Assembly: GCF_007678255.1 (NCBI RefSeq)
Contig: NZ_VEED01000007.1
Span: 62,001-126,000, forward strand
Length of the DNA: 64,000 nucleotides
Reading direction: 5' to 3'
Source of the DNA: Bacillus sp. X1(2014)
GTDB lineage: Bacteria; Bacillota; Bacilli; Bacillales_B; DSM-18226
Positions within the stretch are counted from its first letter, which is position 1, and every line of letters starts with the position of its first letter. Both the position numbers and the translations under genes were made by a program. Below are positions 26,671 through 35,690 of this stretch, one piece after another. The notes below the pieces were generated by a model. It did not search any database and was not told the origin of the DNA. It saw nothing but the letters and a program-made list of their open reading frames with translations.

Positions 26671-27906
26671 TTATTTTTGTCCACTTAAAATCGAAACAAA
26701 GTCAGAATTTTGTCTTGCTCTCTGATTCCATGCCACACACATGATAATACTGCCTAACAAAATTACGGCACCAAATATAAATGGAACATTATATGATACA
26801 TCAAATAAAATTCCCGCTAATGAGGGGCCGATAATATTTCCTAAACTGCTATAGGCATTGTTCATACCCGCAGCAAAACCCTGTTCACTTCCTGCCATCT
26901 TTGATAACAAGGTATTAATGGCTGGGCGAAGAATGGAAGTAAATAAGATAAACAAAATATTCATAAATAACATGAATAAAAAATTCCCAGAAATTAAAAT
27001 AAGAACCATGGTTACAGCAGATAAGAAGAAACAAATATTAATTACTCGAATCTCATCAAAACGTTGAAGAAGCTTATCTACCAAAAGCGCCTGAATGATA
27101 ACCCCAGTCAAAGCGGCGATAGTCATGATGATGGAAATATCTTTAGGTGTATACTCATATTTCTCACTAACATATATTCCAAAGATCGTTTCAAAGTTTG
27201 CCAGGCCAAACGTCATGGTGAAAATAAGTAGTAAGAGGACAAAGTAAGACACTTTAAAAGACCTTTTGATGTCATGAATCATTCCGTTTTGTTCCAACGA
27301 TGAATTTCTAAACACACGCTGTTGTGCTTTTGACAATGACTCAGGTAAAAATAATAAAGAGACGATCATGGCGATTCCAGCGGCTAGTGCTGAAGCATAG
27401 AACGGTACACGTATACCGAATTCTGCTAGAAATCCACCAATTCCTGGTCCAATAACAAAACCCAGCGAAATGGAAGCACCAAGTAACCCCATCCCTTTCC
27501 CGCGTTTTTCTATTGTTGTTACATCTGCCACATACGCCATAGTAGCTGGAATAAGCAATCCTACACCGATTCCCCCAATGAAACGTGATAAATAGAGGAG
27601 CCATAGGTCGGTACCTACACTAAACAGAAATTGGGACACCATAATGATTGCTAACCCTATAATCGTAATTTTTTTCCGACCATATTGGTCTGAAAGCTTC
27701 CCACCTAGAGGTGAAAAAAGAAACTGAGTTAGTCCCGTTGCTGCTACGAGGTACCCCATATCTTTACCGCTGGCTCCGATCTCTAGAATAAATTTGGGAA
27801 GAACCGGAATCGCTAACCCAACCCCTACTAAAGCAATAAATGTGTTTATCATTAGAATTAGTAACGGCATATTCATTTTTGCCTTTAACAAATTAAACCT
27901 TTGCAT
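26671..27906 (-). CDS. MFS transporter, DHA1-like
   Basis: A 411-residue, 12-helix carrier with motif A GGKLSDQYGRKK after helix 2 and an ALVGVGLAIPVLPKF first helix, like the NorA/tetracycline-efflux group. In this setting, between GH43 and isomerase genes, it might export an aglycone or an inhibitory product, or import a sugar. Its promoter region contains a box-B inverted repeat (28047-28075) with a degenerate box A at 27935-27944, so it appears to be regulated with the deglycosidase units. Confidence 0.85.
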   Translation of the reverse strand: MQRFNLLKAKMNMPLLILMINTFIALVGVGLAIPVLPKFILEIGASGKDMGYLVAATGLTQFLFSPLGGKLSDQYGRKKITIIGLAIIMVSQFLFSVGTDLWLLYLSRFIGGIGVGLLIPATMAYVADVTTIEKRGKGMGLLGASISLGFVIGPGIGGFLAEFGIRVPFYASALAAGIAMIVSLLFLPESLSKAQQRVFRNSSLEQNGMIHDIKRSFKVSYFVLLLLIFTMTFGLANFETIFGIYVSEKYEYTPKDISIIMTIAALTGVIIQALLVDKLLQRFDEIRVINICFFLSAVTMVLILISGNFLFMLFMNILFILFTSILRPAINTLLSKMAGSEQGFAAGMNNAYSSLGNIIGPSLAGILFDVSYNVPFIFGAVILLGSIIMCVAWNQRARQNSDFVSILSGQK

Positions 27907-27934
27907 TCACTTTCTCCTGTTCTAAAAACTTAAA

Positions 27935-28075
27935 ACCTTACTTATTTATTTTACCTGCCTATTCACTCATTTCATTTCACTTTTTTAATCTCTTAATAGT
28001 GCAATCTTTATCTTTGTTTTTTTCAAATTTCTTTTAAAAACAAAGAGATTAAAAATCTAATTGTGATTTTTAATC
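27935..28075 (-). promoter_or_regulatory. promoter module upstream of the MFS-isomerase genes
   Basis: Box B GATTAAAAATC-N7-GATTTTTAATC (28047-28075), with GA/TC outside it, and a degenerate box A AAGTAAGGTT (27944-27935, minus strand) 102 bases downstream, preceded by a TAAAAT -10-like sequence. Box B may also terminate the GH43 transcript, since a T-rich run follows on the minus strand. Confidence 0.5.
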
Positions 28076-28100
28076 TCTCTTTTTAACAATTTTTCTCTTA

Positions 28101-29741
28101 TTATTCGGCTCCTTTATATTCAAACCAATCAAACTCCGCATAGTTGTTGCTTTCCTGGCCGTTCGAACTAGCAAACATGCCAAGCATTGTCCCTACCATG
28201 CCGCCAACAATCTCCGGATTTATTTTTCTCGCGTCTACGTTTTTGTAAAGTAAGTCGAGGCTTCCATCCACTTTGCCATAATAAAAGCTATAAGCTTGTC
28301 CTTCTGCAATCATGCTGAGAATGATGTCTCCACCATCCACCTCAGTAGTAGAAAGCTCAGTTTCCGTTGTTACACCTTTAAAATGCGGTTGGTGCGGGTA
28401 TCCGTTAAGCTCGCTAGTACACTGGATCAACCGCAGTATTTGTTTCCCTTTTTCAAATGACCGCTCAAATCGGATTTGATGGTTAGACGCCTGCATTACA
28501 ACAAGGCCTGCTGTCTCGTTCTCCGCTAATGCTTCAAAACACAATCTAACAGAGACCCGAAAGCTAGCATGCAATTGTCGGCGTCCGATAAAGCTCAAAC
28601 TAGGAACGTCCTTATTAATATTAGTTGCAGCTAGGTCAATTTTGCGCAGCTCAGGGCTCATGGAACGTGGCAGTAATCTCAAAGACAACTTACTGTCTGA
28701 GAGTGTATGAAAATCATCATAAGGCGTACCAAAGAAAACCCAATCCATTCCTAGCTCTTCGCTCCCAAAATCGTCCCTTGCTAAGTTTGGGTTTGGTGTA
28801 GAAGCAGGCAATTCAGGGGCAGGATAACTCCATTCTACTTTTCCTGTACCAGGGCTTATGACAGGCCAACCGTCCTCCCAAACGACTGGTGCGATAAAGG
28901 TTTCCCTGCCAAGGTTTTTATGATATCCCTCAATCAGGCGGGAAGCTAGAATTACGGCATACCATTCTCCGTTTTTCAATTCAACGAAATCAGCGTGGCC
29001 AACATTACAGATTGGATACTGTTTCCCTAGATGTCGATGCGTCAAAATCGGATTTCCTGCATAGCCCTCATAATAATCAAAAATATTTTTACTTCTTGCG
29101 ATCGTGACTGCATGGAAGTGTTCCGTACCTCCCTCAGCAATCATTAAATAATAATATCCATCCTTTTTGTAAATATGAGGAGCTTCAGGTGAAGCGCAAT
29201 TATTTAAGGCTCCCCCCCATATGGTCCGTTTCTCGCCAACAAGGCGCAGATTGACCAGATCAATTTCACTGATCCAGATTTCTTGATTTCCATGTGTTCC
29301 ATCCTCACTGATATCGCCTCTGGTCCCGGTGATGTATGCCTTTCCGTCTTCGTCAAAAAATAAAGAAGCATCAATGCCCGGGCAGCCCTCTAGCCAATAC
29401 GGATCTGACCAAGGCCCTCGAGGATCCTTAGCAGTGACAATAAAATTCCACTTGTCACTGACATTTGTCGTAATCATATAGAAGATGCCGTCATGATAAC
29501 GAAGTGTTGGGGCCATGATTCCGGCTGTCATATGATCTGCCGTCGTATGGAGTTGTGACTTTCGATCAAGGATGTGCCCAATCTGTTCCCAATTCACAAG
29601 ATCCGTGCTATGAAAAATGGGAACCCCCGGGAATAGGGAGAAACTTGATGTTATCATATAGAAATCATCATCTACCCTGCAGATGGAAGGATCGGGGTAG
29701 AAACCTGGTAAAATTGGATTTTTTAACTGTTTTATCTCCAT
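28101..29741 (-). CDS. GH43 family beta-xylosidase/alpha-L-arabinofuranosidase-like
   Basis: A 546-residue, two-domain glycoside hydrolase: five-bladed propeller (about 1-320) and a C-terminal concanavalin-like sandwich (about 330-545), the layout of XynB-type beta-xylosidases. The catalytic trio is Asp17 (GFYPDPSI), Asp124 (GIDASLFFD) and Glu186 (ASPEAPHIY). There is no signal peptide, so it acts inside on imported short xylosides or arabinosides. It is co-oriented with and 69 bases behind the carboxylesterase. It could trim pentoses from plant glycosides such as di-C-glycosyl or O-pentosyl flavonoids, or plain xylo-oligosaccharides. Confidence 0.92.
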   Translation of the reverse strand: MEIKQLKNPILPGFYPDPSICRVDDDFYMITSSFSLFPGVPIFHSTDLVNWEQIGHILDRKSQLHTTADHMTAGIMAPTLRYHDGIFYMITTNVSDKWNFIVTAKDPRGPWSDPYWLEGCPGIDASLFFDEDGKAYITGTRGDISEDGTHGNQEIWISEIDLVNLRLVGEKRTIWGGALNNCASPEAPHIYKKDGYYYLMIAEGGTEHFHAVTIARSKNIFDYYEGYAGNPILTHRHLGKQYPICNVGHADFVELKNGEWYAVILASRLIEGYHKNLGRETFIAPVVWEDGWPVISPGTGKVEWSYPAPELPASTPNPNLARDDFGSEELGMDWVFFGTPYDDFHTLSDSKLSLRLLPRSMSPELRKIDLAATNINKDVPSLSFIGRRQLHASFRVSVRLCFEALAENETAGLVVMQASNHQIRFERSFEKGKQILRLIQCTSELNGYPHQPHFKGVTTETELSTTEVDGGDIILSMIAEGQAYSFYYGKVDGSLDLLYKNVDARKINPEIVGGMVGTMLGMFASSNGQESNNYAEFDWFEYKGAE

Positions 29742-29809
29742 ATAAATCGCCTCTTTTATATTTTTCCCACTGTGCCATTTGATATCTATTAAACTATATT
29801 AAAAAGCGA

Positions 29810-31144
29810 TTAGTCTGAATTCACATCAAATTCTTTTACATATGGGTTATTGCTGGTATATGGCATCCATTCAATTTTATTGTTAGTGTTAGGGTCGCCA
29901 TTTTTTATGAAGTTGGTCCAAGCGGTAACCATTCTTTCTGATAGTTCAAAATCAGCTGCCGAATTTGGGCGCCAATTCCTTTTTAATGTGCCAAACATGT
30001 ACCATAGTTCTCCGGAATGAAAAGCACCACTATCGTCACCGGGAAGATTTCTATTAAAATAGTAAACATATGCTGGTTGTTTACCGATTTCCTCTAACTT
30101 ATGACTAAAGCCGATACATCCCTGATAAATCGGTGAGTTTTCTCCACCTTCAGTTGTAACGGTTACATCATCCTTACAGCATCCCAACATATACGAGATC
30201 TCTTTTATTTCTCCTTTTTCCACCAGTTGATCATATCCGTCAGTTAATACATATCCATCCACGATCGGTGTAAAAAGTAATCCTTTTTCTCCGGCCTGCC
30301 TTTTTTGCTTTAAGAATTCATCCATTAGGAACAATAACTCTTCTGCTGTTTTTTCACGTAGTTCTTTCAAACTGTTTATTTTCCCAAATTGGACAAAGTC
30401 CTCTCCGATTTGTTTGGCATCCTGCAGGTTTTTGCCTTGAATTAGTGGATTCTTATAGCCGCCGCCGCTTTGCATAATAGCCTTCTTTATCATGTTGCCT
30501 GTAAGGTCTGAGGAAATTAACGTCTGCACACTTATTGCACCGGCTGACTGTCCGAAAATGGTAATATTTTCAGGGTCTCCCCCAAAACTCTCAATATTTT
30601 CGTACACCCATCTTAACGCCATGATTTGGTCGAATATTCCATAATTTCCGGATACACCCTTGTCATTTTCCTCGCACAACCATTCATGAGCAAGGAAACC
30701 AAATACATTGAGACGATAATTAATCGTGACTAAAATGACATTCTGGTTACAAAATGCTTCTCCGTCAAACTCCATTTCCGAACCAAAACCACCTAAAAAA
30801 CCACCGCCATGGATCCAAATGGCAACGGGTAATTTTTCAGAAGAATCCTTTGCCGGGGTCCAGATATTTAAATAAAGTCCATCTTCACTGCATTCCGGCA
30901 TAAACTCTGGTTTTGAATAAAACTCTTTAATATAAAAATGGATTTCTGGCGGCAATTCACTTTGCATACATTTGCTTTTAAAGGTATCTGACTGATAAAT
31001 ACCGTCCCACGGTTTTACTTCCACTGGTGCACGAAATCGAAGTTCTCCAACCGGGGGTTCTGCATATGGTATACCTTTATAAACGGTATAGCCATTTTCT
31101 TTTAAACCTGAAATTCCCCCATACTTTGTTTGTACGATTTCCAT
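29810..31144 (-). CDS. type-B carboxylesterase (p-nitrobenzyl esterase-like)
   Basis: A 444-residue esterase. It has the oxyanion-hole segment IWIHGGGFLGG (about 110-119), the nucleophile motif GQSAG with Ser200, and a late AFHSGELWYMFG segment that should hold the catalytic His. It is shorter than the usual 480-550 residues for this family, mainly in the region after the nucleophile. Ribosome site AGAGGG, no signal peptide. It begins the esterase-GH43 group. Removal of acyl groups from acylated glycosides or xylo-oligosaccharides is a reasonable role but is inferred. Confidence 0.9.
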   Translation of the reverse strand: MEIVQTKYGGISGLKENGYTVYKGIPYAEPPVGELRFRAPVEVKPWDGIYQSDTFKSKCMQSELPPEIHFYIKEFYSKPEFMPECSEDGLYLNIWTPAKDSSEKLPVAIWIHGGGFLGGFGSEMEFDGEAFCNQNVILVTINYRLNVFGFLAHEWLCEENDKGVSGNYGIFDQIMALRWVYENIESFGGDPENITIFGQSAGAISVQTLISSDLTGNMIKKAIMQSGGGYKNPLIQGKNLQDAKQIGEDFVQFGKINSLKELREKTAEELLFLMDEFLKQKRQAGEKGLLFTPIVDGYVLTDGYDQLVEKGEIKEISYMLGCCKDDVTVTTEGGENSPIYQGCIGFSHKLEEIGKQPAYVYYFNRNLPGDDSGAFHSGELWYMFGTLKRNWRPNSAADFELSERMVTAWTNFIKNGDPNTNNKIEWMPYTSNNPYVKEFDVNSD

Positions 31145-31276
31145 CTACTTTCACACCCTCTACTCGGGATACTGTTTCTTGAATTAAAGAATAAGACCCA
31201 GAAAAATACACATGATAAACTATGAAACTTTCAAGTATGCTTATTGGTGATTTGGGAATGGTTCCGTTTCGTTTTC

Positions 31277-31500
31277 GGTCGCCAATGGTCTTTATTGACG
31301 ACCCTAGCACCGGTTCTGTTTCCCGTTTCGGTCGCCAATGGCCCTTATTGACGACCCTAGCACCGATTCCGTTTCCCGTTTCGGTCGCCAATGGCCCTTA
31401 TTGACGACCCTAGCACCGATTCCGTTTCCCGTTCCGGTCGCCAATGGCCCTATTGACAATCCTAGCACCGGTTCCGTTTCCTTGTTTTGGTCACCTAGAG
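31277..31500. repeat. tandem array of 53-bp hairpin repeats
   Basis: Four clear units begin at 31277, 31330, 31383 and 31436, and a decayed fifth at 31489: period exactly 53 bp. Each unit holds a stem such as GGTCGCCAAT pairing with ATTGACGACC over a 7-base loop, then a conserved 26-base linker containing CCTAGCACCG and CGTTTCCCG. It lies between the DUF6379 gene (ends 31514) and the esterase start (31144), both minus strand. Stem outlines (GGTC...GACC) and period resemble the 52-bp array at 19.1-19.5 kb, but the linker sequences differ. No gene is seen in this gap. Confidence 0.92.
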
Positions 31501-31513
31501 CACTTAATATTGA

Positions 31514-31915
31514 TTAAACCAAAATCAAAGTTCTTTTATGCGTTCCACCAAGAACAGTATCCGCCACTGGAGGAAAATAAGAGCAGCTATAGGTATAGTT
31601 GACTTCAATTTCATGGTTTCCTGATTCCAGACCGCCTTCTTTTGCAACTGTAAGAGTGGCTGGTTCTAATAGCCCCCAGTGAACATCCCCGAGTTCGGCC
31701 ATTTCTGCTTGTGCATAGGTAACTCCATTGATGGTCCAGGTAATTTGCTCTCCCAAAAAAGTTTCCCCATTAACAGTAACTGTAGCTGGGCGCAGTTGAG
31801 AAAGCCAGAGTCCTCGATAATATAGGGATCTAATGTTAACCTGAAAGCCCACGATTTCTCCCTCACGTTCCACATTTTTAAATCCTCTCGATTGAATACA
31901 AGGTTTTTCTAACAT
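31514..31915 (-). CDS. C-glycoside deglycosidase beta subunit, copy 2 (DUF6379)
   Basis: A 133-residue DUF6379 protein. The central SLYYRGLWLSQLRPATVTVNG and the GLESGNHEIEVNYTYSCSYFPP region align by eye with the other three beta subunits in the window. It lies 11 bases downstream of its alpha gene, with ribosome site GGAGAG. Gene order here is alpha then beta, the reverse of copies 1 and 3. The 53-bp hairpin array follows it and probably ends the transcript. Confidence 0.85.
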   Translation of the reverse strand: MLEKPCIQSRGFKNVEREGEIVGFQVNIRSLYYRGLWLSQLRPATVTVNGETFLGEQITWTINGVTYAQAEMAELGDVHWGLLEPATLTVAKEGGLESGNHEIEVNYTYSCSYFPPVADTVLGGTHKRTLILV

Positions 31916-31926
31916 TCGCTTCTCTC

Positions 31927-32820
31927 CTATTCTCCCAATATTCTTTTCATCATGACATGGTGTTTCCGAACCTGTTCAACAGCATAGCCAGTCACATTTT
32001 TCTTTGGACCTTCATACTCACTTACCAAATAACCGTCCCATTTGTGCTCTATTAAAGTATTAATAATTTTCTCGTACGGAATCGTCATCTCTTTGAAATC
32101 ATCTGACATCTTCACGAATTTTGCATGACAGCAATATACATAAGGCAGTAACGGAATCATATCCTCTACCGGGCTGTGATCGCTCTCAGGCATGATAAAC
32201 TCGTCCGGGCCCCATTCACTGACTGGTATAGTCTGGGTTGTAAAAACACCGAAGTCGATGTTCAGTCCAAAATGTTTAGTTCCCGTCTCGTTAATAAACT
32301 CGACATAATCATCCACCATCTTGGATTTTAGAAGCGTAGGGGCATGAATTTCCGGACACATGCGCACATTATATTTTTCTGCCATTGAAAGAGCCATTTT
32401 AATAAACTCTCTCCAATTCTCTACAGGAGTAAGATCGTCATCGATTACACCTAATTTTGTACGAAGAACGGTAAATCCGAGTCTATTGGCCAGCTTGAAA
32501 TCTCGCACCAACATTTCATATGATTCTTCTGGAGTAAGATTTCTTCCCTGATATAGGCGGGAATCTACCCAATGTCCATATTCAACCGGTACGATATTAT
32601 ATTTATTAATCAATCTGTCCCAATTTTCCAACCATTCTTCGCTAGGATTTGGATAGCCTTCAATATGCGAGTTTGCTAGGATTTCCAATCCCCTTGCACC
32701 CATATCATCCATTTCAGCAAACATATCTTCCAAACTCATCGTTACACCATATTCTCCAGCATAACTATAAAGTGAAACTCCTCGTTTTGGTTTCCTATTA
32801 ACCCCCACCTGATTAGTCAT
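31927..32820 (-). CDS. C-glycoside deglycosidase alpha subunit, copy 2 (TIM-barrel isomerase-like)
   Basis: A 297-residue barrel, about 30 residues shorter than copies 1, 3 and 4; the missing part is the insertion between the second and third metal ligands. Likely ligands are Glu157 (CPEIHAP), Asp189 (NIDFGVF), His232 (CCHAKF) and Glu268 (SEYEG), with His159 also kept. The N-terminal [11 protein letters not shown] motif is shared by all four alpha subunits. It is the first gene of a two-gene operon with a full promoter module at 32855-33000. The shortened insertion may alter the substrate pocket. Confidence 0.85.
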   Translation of the reverse strand: MTNQVGVNRKPKRGVSLYSYAGEYGVTMSLEDMFAEMDDMGARGLEILANSHIEGYPNPSEEWLENWDRLINKYNIVPVEYGHWVDSRLYQGRNLTPEESYEMLVRDFKLANRLGFTVLRTKLGVIDDDLTPVENWREFIKMALSMAEKYNVRMCPEIHAPTLLKSKMVDDYVEFINETGTKHFGLNIDFGVFTTQTIPVSEWGPDEFIMPESDHSPVEDMIPLLPYVYCCHAKFVKMSDDFKEMTIPYEKIINTLIEHKWDGYLVSEYEGPKKNVTGYAVEQVRKHHVMMKRILGE

Positions 32821-32854
32821 TTCAACTGTCTCTCCTTTTTTAATTATTCAATAA

Positions 32855-33000
32855 ATGATTCCGCTTACATTTAATCATACCGTTTGTTATCACTTAATCC
32901 TCTCGTTAAATTAACTTCATAGATGTAGATTTTTGTTTCTTTTATCGTCCATTTCTTTATTTAAAAATATAGGATAAAAATTAATGTATAATTCTTATCC
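32855..33000 (-). promoter_or_regulatory. promoter module of deglycosidase pair 2 (boxes A, C and B)
   Basis: Box A, ATGTAAGCGGAATCAT on the minus strand (32870-32855), matches the cre consensus at all 16 positions and lies just downstream of a TATGAT -10-like sequence. Box C, TAGATTTTTGT (32926-32936), and box B, GGATAAAAATT-N7-AATTCTTATCC (32972-33000), lie further up, with 35 bases between C and B. No gene ends here, so box B cannot be explained as a terminator. Confidence 0.72.
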
Positions 33001-33044
33001 ATACAATTGATACTTTTTTACAATAAAAGCTACAAACTCATTTA

Positions 33045-33073
33045 TTGACTAGGAGAATTTTGCCCTGTATTGT
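33045..33073 (+). promoter_or_regulatory. sigma-A promoter of the DHA2 transporter gene
   Basis: TTGACT (33045-33050), a 17-bp spacer and TATTGT (33068-33073), 70 bases upstream of the start codon. A TTGATAC/GTATCAA pairing flanks the promoter and could be a repressor site, but this is weak. Confidence 0.6.
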
Positions 33074-33142
33074 ATCAAATAACGGCCCGATTACAGGGGA
33101 ACGTAAATAGAAATTTTTCAAGAGAGAGAAGGGGTATGGTTA

Positions 33143-34576
33143 ATGAAGCAATACAACACGCGTGCCATTATGGCGTCGCTGCTCATTTGCGGTTTTGTTG
33201 GTATGTTCAGCGAGACGGCACTTAACATTGCGATTAGTAATTTAATGGATGTGTTTCAAATTTCGGCTGCGACCGCACAGTGGTTGACGACGGGATTTTT
33301 GCTTACTCTCGGCATTCTGATGCCGATGACGGGGCTGCTGCTTCAATGGTTTACAACGAGGCAATTGTTTATCGGGTCGCTTGTGAGCTCTATTGTCGGC
33401 ACAGTCATTGCGGCGCTCGCGTTCAACTTTGAAATGCTTATGGTCGCTCGCGTTCTACAGGCGGCAGGCATGGGTCTTTTGATTCCGCTCATGTTCAATA
33501 CGATCCTCGTCGTGTATCCACCGGAGAAGCGTGGAGCCGCGATGGGCTTCGTCGGACTTGTCATCATGTTCGCGCCAGCAACCGGACCTACGGTTGCTGG
33601 TCTCCTAATCGAATATTTTACATGGCACTACATCTTCTGGCTCTCGCTGCCATTTTTGATCATTGGGCTGTTGGTAGGGCTGAAATATTTGGAAAACGTC
33701 ACCGACGTAACGAAGCCTCGGATTGATCTACTGTCTGTTGTATTATCAACCATCGGCTTCGGAGGGATTGTCTTCGGTTTCAGCAAAGCAGGAGAAGGAT
33801 CCGAGGGTTGGACCAGCACAGTCGTGATTACTTCGATTGCTATCGGATTAATCGCGCTCGTTTTGTTCACACTACGGCAGATGACTATGAGCGACCCGAT
33901 GATGGACCTGCGCGTCTTCAAGTATCCAATGTACAATGTAGGATTACTTATGGTGCTCTCGTGTATGATGATCATTTTGTCGAGCATGATTATTCTGCCA
34001 ATGTTTCTTCAAAATGGTATGAAACTGTCTGCGTTTACTGCCGGGCTCATGTTGTTGCCGGGCAGCGCGCTAAATGGTATCTTATCACCACGGATGGGAC
34101 GTTTATTCGATAAGTATGGACCGAAGTGGCTCGTTATTCCCGGACTTGTTGTCGTTGCGGTAACGTTATGGTTTTTCTCCAGCATATCGACCACATCATC
34201 GGTCGCTTTTATCGTCGTCCTTCATATCGGATTAATGATCGGCATTTCAATGGTATGGATGCCAGCACAGACTAACGGCCTGAACCAGCTGCCACCTGCG
34301 CTATACCCACACGGAACAGCCGTCATGAACACATTGCAGCAGGTTGCGGGTGCGATTGGTACAGCTATCGCAATCATCATTCTTACGACTGGAATGGAGA
34401 ACTATTTGCATAACTCCTCTGCACCGACTCAACAGACCGAGATGGCTAACGCTATGACGGCGGGCTCACAGCATGTGTTCTTGTTTGCTATGATCGTGAC
34501 ACTGGTTGGTCTCGCCCTAGCCTTCTTTATCCGCCGAGTGGTCGTCAACCATTCAGCGATGAATCCAATGCATTAA
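33143..34576 (+). CDS. DHA2-family drug efflux MFS transporter (14 helices), atypical composition
   Basis: A 477-residue transporter with about 14 helices and the EmrB/MdeP-type motif C region AATGPTVAGLLIEYFTWHYIFWLSLPF. It exports drugs or other amphiphiles. It is the only plus-strand gene between 19.5 and 48.6 kb. Its base use differs from its neighbours: counted by hand, the 60-base lines at 33481 and 33541 hold 35 and 36 G or C, against under half in the nearby isomerase genes. It breaks the series of island operons and looks like an independent acquisition. Confidence 0.9.
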   Translation: MKQYNTRAIMASLLICGFVGMFSETALNIAISNLMDVFQISAATAQWLTTGFLLTLGILMPMTGLLLQWFTTRQLFIGSLVSSIVGTVIAALAFNFEMLMVARVLQAAGMGLLIPLMFNTILVVYPPEKRGAAMGFVGLVIMFAPATGPTVAGLLIEYFTWHYIFWLSLPFLIIGLLVGLKYLENVTDVTKPRIDLLSVVLSTIGFGGIVFGFSKAGEGSEGWTSTVVITSIAIGLIALVLFTLRQMTMSDPMMDLRVFKYPMYNVGLLMVLSCMMIILSSMIILPMFLQNGMKLSAFTAGLMLLPGSALNGILSPRMGRLFDKYGPKWLVIPGLVVVAVTLWFFSSISTTSSVAFIVVLHIGLMIGISMVWMPAQTNGLNQLPPALYPHGTAVMNTLQQVAGAIGTAIAIIILTTGMENYLHNSSAPTQQTEMANAMTAGSQHVFLFAMIVTLVGLALAFFIRRVVVNHSAMNPMH

Positions 34577-34623
34577 TAACTATTTCTAATTTTGTCTGAG
34601 GACTTCCTAGCATCAGACAATAA

Positions 34624-34668
34624 AAAAGATGCCAATTCATTCTTTACTGAATAGTTGGCATCTTTTAT
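34624..34668. terminator. bidirectional terminator between the DHA2 gene and the ROK gene
   Basis: AAAAAAGATGCCAA pairs with TTGGCATCTTTT, and an inner ATTCA/TGAAT stem extends it. A- and T-runs on both sides serve the two convergent genes. Confidence 0.82.
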
Positions 34669-34671
34669 TTG

Positions 34672-35637
34672 TTAACTCTTGCTGGATTCTTTAACCAACG
34701 ATGCCGCGCCGATGACACCTGCATCATTTCCTAGTTGGGCTAGTTTTAATTTTGTACTTGTTTTAACCGTTGGGAATGCAAATTTAAGGAAATATTCTTC
34801 CACCCCTTCTAACAGCATCTCTCCTGCGGCTGAAACTCCCCCGCCGATCACAATGGTTTCAGGATTTAAGACATTCCCAATATTCGCGCAAGCGAGTCCT
34901 AAATAATAATAAAATTTGTCTACAATAATTAAAGCCAATTTATCTCCCCGCTTTGCTTGATCAAACACCGTCTTTGCCGTCACTTCTTGTCCATCATCAA
35001 TTAACCACTTCAATTCAGATTCACCAGCATATTTTTCTGAAAAATCTCTCGCTAAACGTACTACACCTGTTGCACTGGCCACTGTTTCCAAACAACCTTG
35101 ATTTCCACATGTACAATGATAGCCATTTGGCTCTACATTAATATGACCAATTTCTCCTCCTGCCCCAACCTTGCCATGAATCAGATTCCCATCTGCAATA
35201 ATTCCGCCGCCAACACCTGTTCCTAGTGTAACAAAGACAACATCTGCACCATTTTCACCGGCACCCTTCCAGCGCTCACCCAAAGCTGCTACATTCGCAT
35301 CATTATCGATAAAAAATGGAATTCCTGTCCCAGCTTCAATCAATTCTTTCACTGGCTGCAAAGTACTCCAATTTAAATTATATGCTCCAATAACAGTCCC
35401 TCTTTCACGATCAACCGTACCAGGTGAACCCATTCCAATTCCCAGGAATTCATCCGCTACAAGACCATATAATTCAAGACGGTGATTAATAGATTCAATA
35501 ATACTAGGAACGATATTCTTTCCCTCATTTTGAATATCTGTCTCAATACTCCATTTTTGTTGGACCTCTCCTTCTTCTGTCAAAATGGCAAATTTTACTG
35601 TTGTGCCGCCTAAATCGATTCCAATTAATTTCTTCAT
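34672..35637 (-). CDS. ROK-family sugar kinase (glucokinase-like)
   Basis: A 321-residue ROK protein with the phosphate motif GIDLGGTTVKFAI at the N-terminus and the zinc motif CTCGNQGCLET at about 176-186. The ATP-binding VFVTLGTGVGGGI lies before it. There is no HTH, so it is a kinase and not an Xyl repressor. It is the last gene of the five-gene operon that starts at 39224 and holds deglycosidase pair 3, so it should phosphorylate the sugar freed there, presumably glucose after reduction of the 3-keto sugar, or the keto-sugar itself. Confidence 0.92.
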   Translation of the reverse strand: MKKLIGIDLGGTTVKFAILTEEGEVQQKWSIETDIQNEGKNIVPSIIESINHRLELYGLVADEFLGIGMGSPGTVDRERGTVIGAYNLNWSTLQPVKELIEAGTGIPFFIDNDANVAALGERWKGAGENGADVVFVTLGTGVGGGIIADGNLIHGKVGAGGEIGHINVEPNGYHCTCGNQGCLETVASATGVVRLARDFSEKYAGESELKWLIDDGQEVTAKTVFDQAKRGDKLALIIVDKFYYYLGLACANIGNVLNPETIVIGGGVSAAGEMLLEGVEEYFLKFAFPTVKTSTKLKLAQLGNDAGVIGAASLVKESSKS

Positions 35638-35690
35638 TTTTCTCCGCCTTAGTAAAGAATACAGGTGAAATTCACCTGTATTCTCTCAAA

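Noticed and set aside
31077..31391. Open frame of about 104 codons rich in repeated Arg-Lys-Arg-Asn-Gly segments
   Set aside because: It is a by-product of the 53-bp repeat array read in one frame and has no ribosome site or family resemblance.
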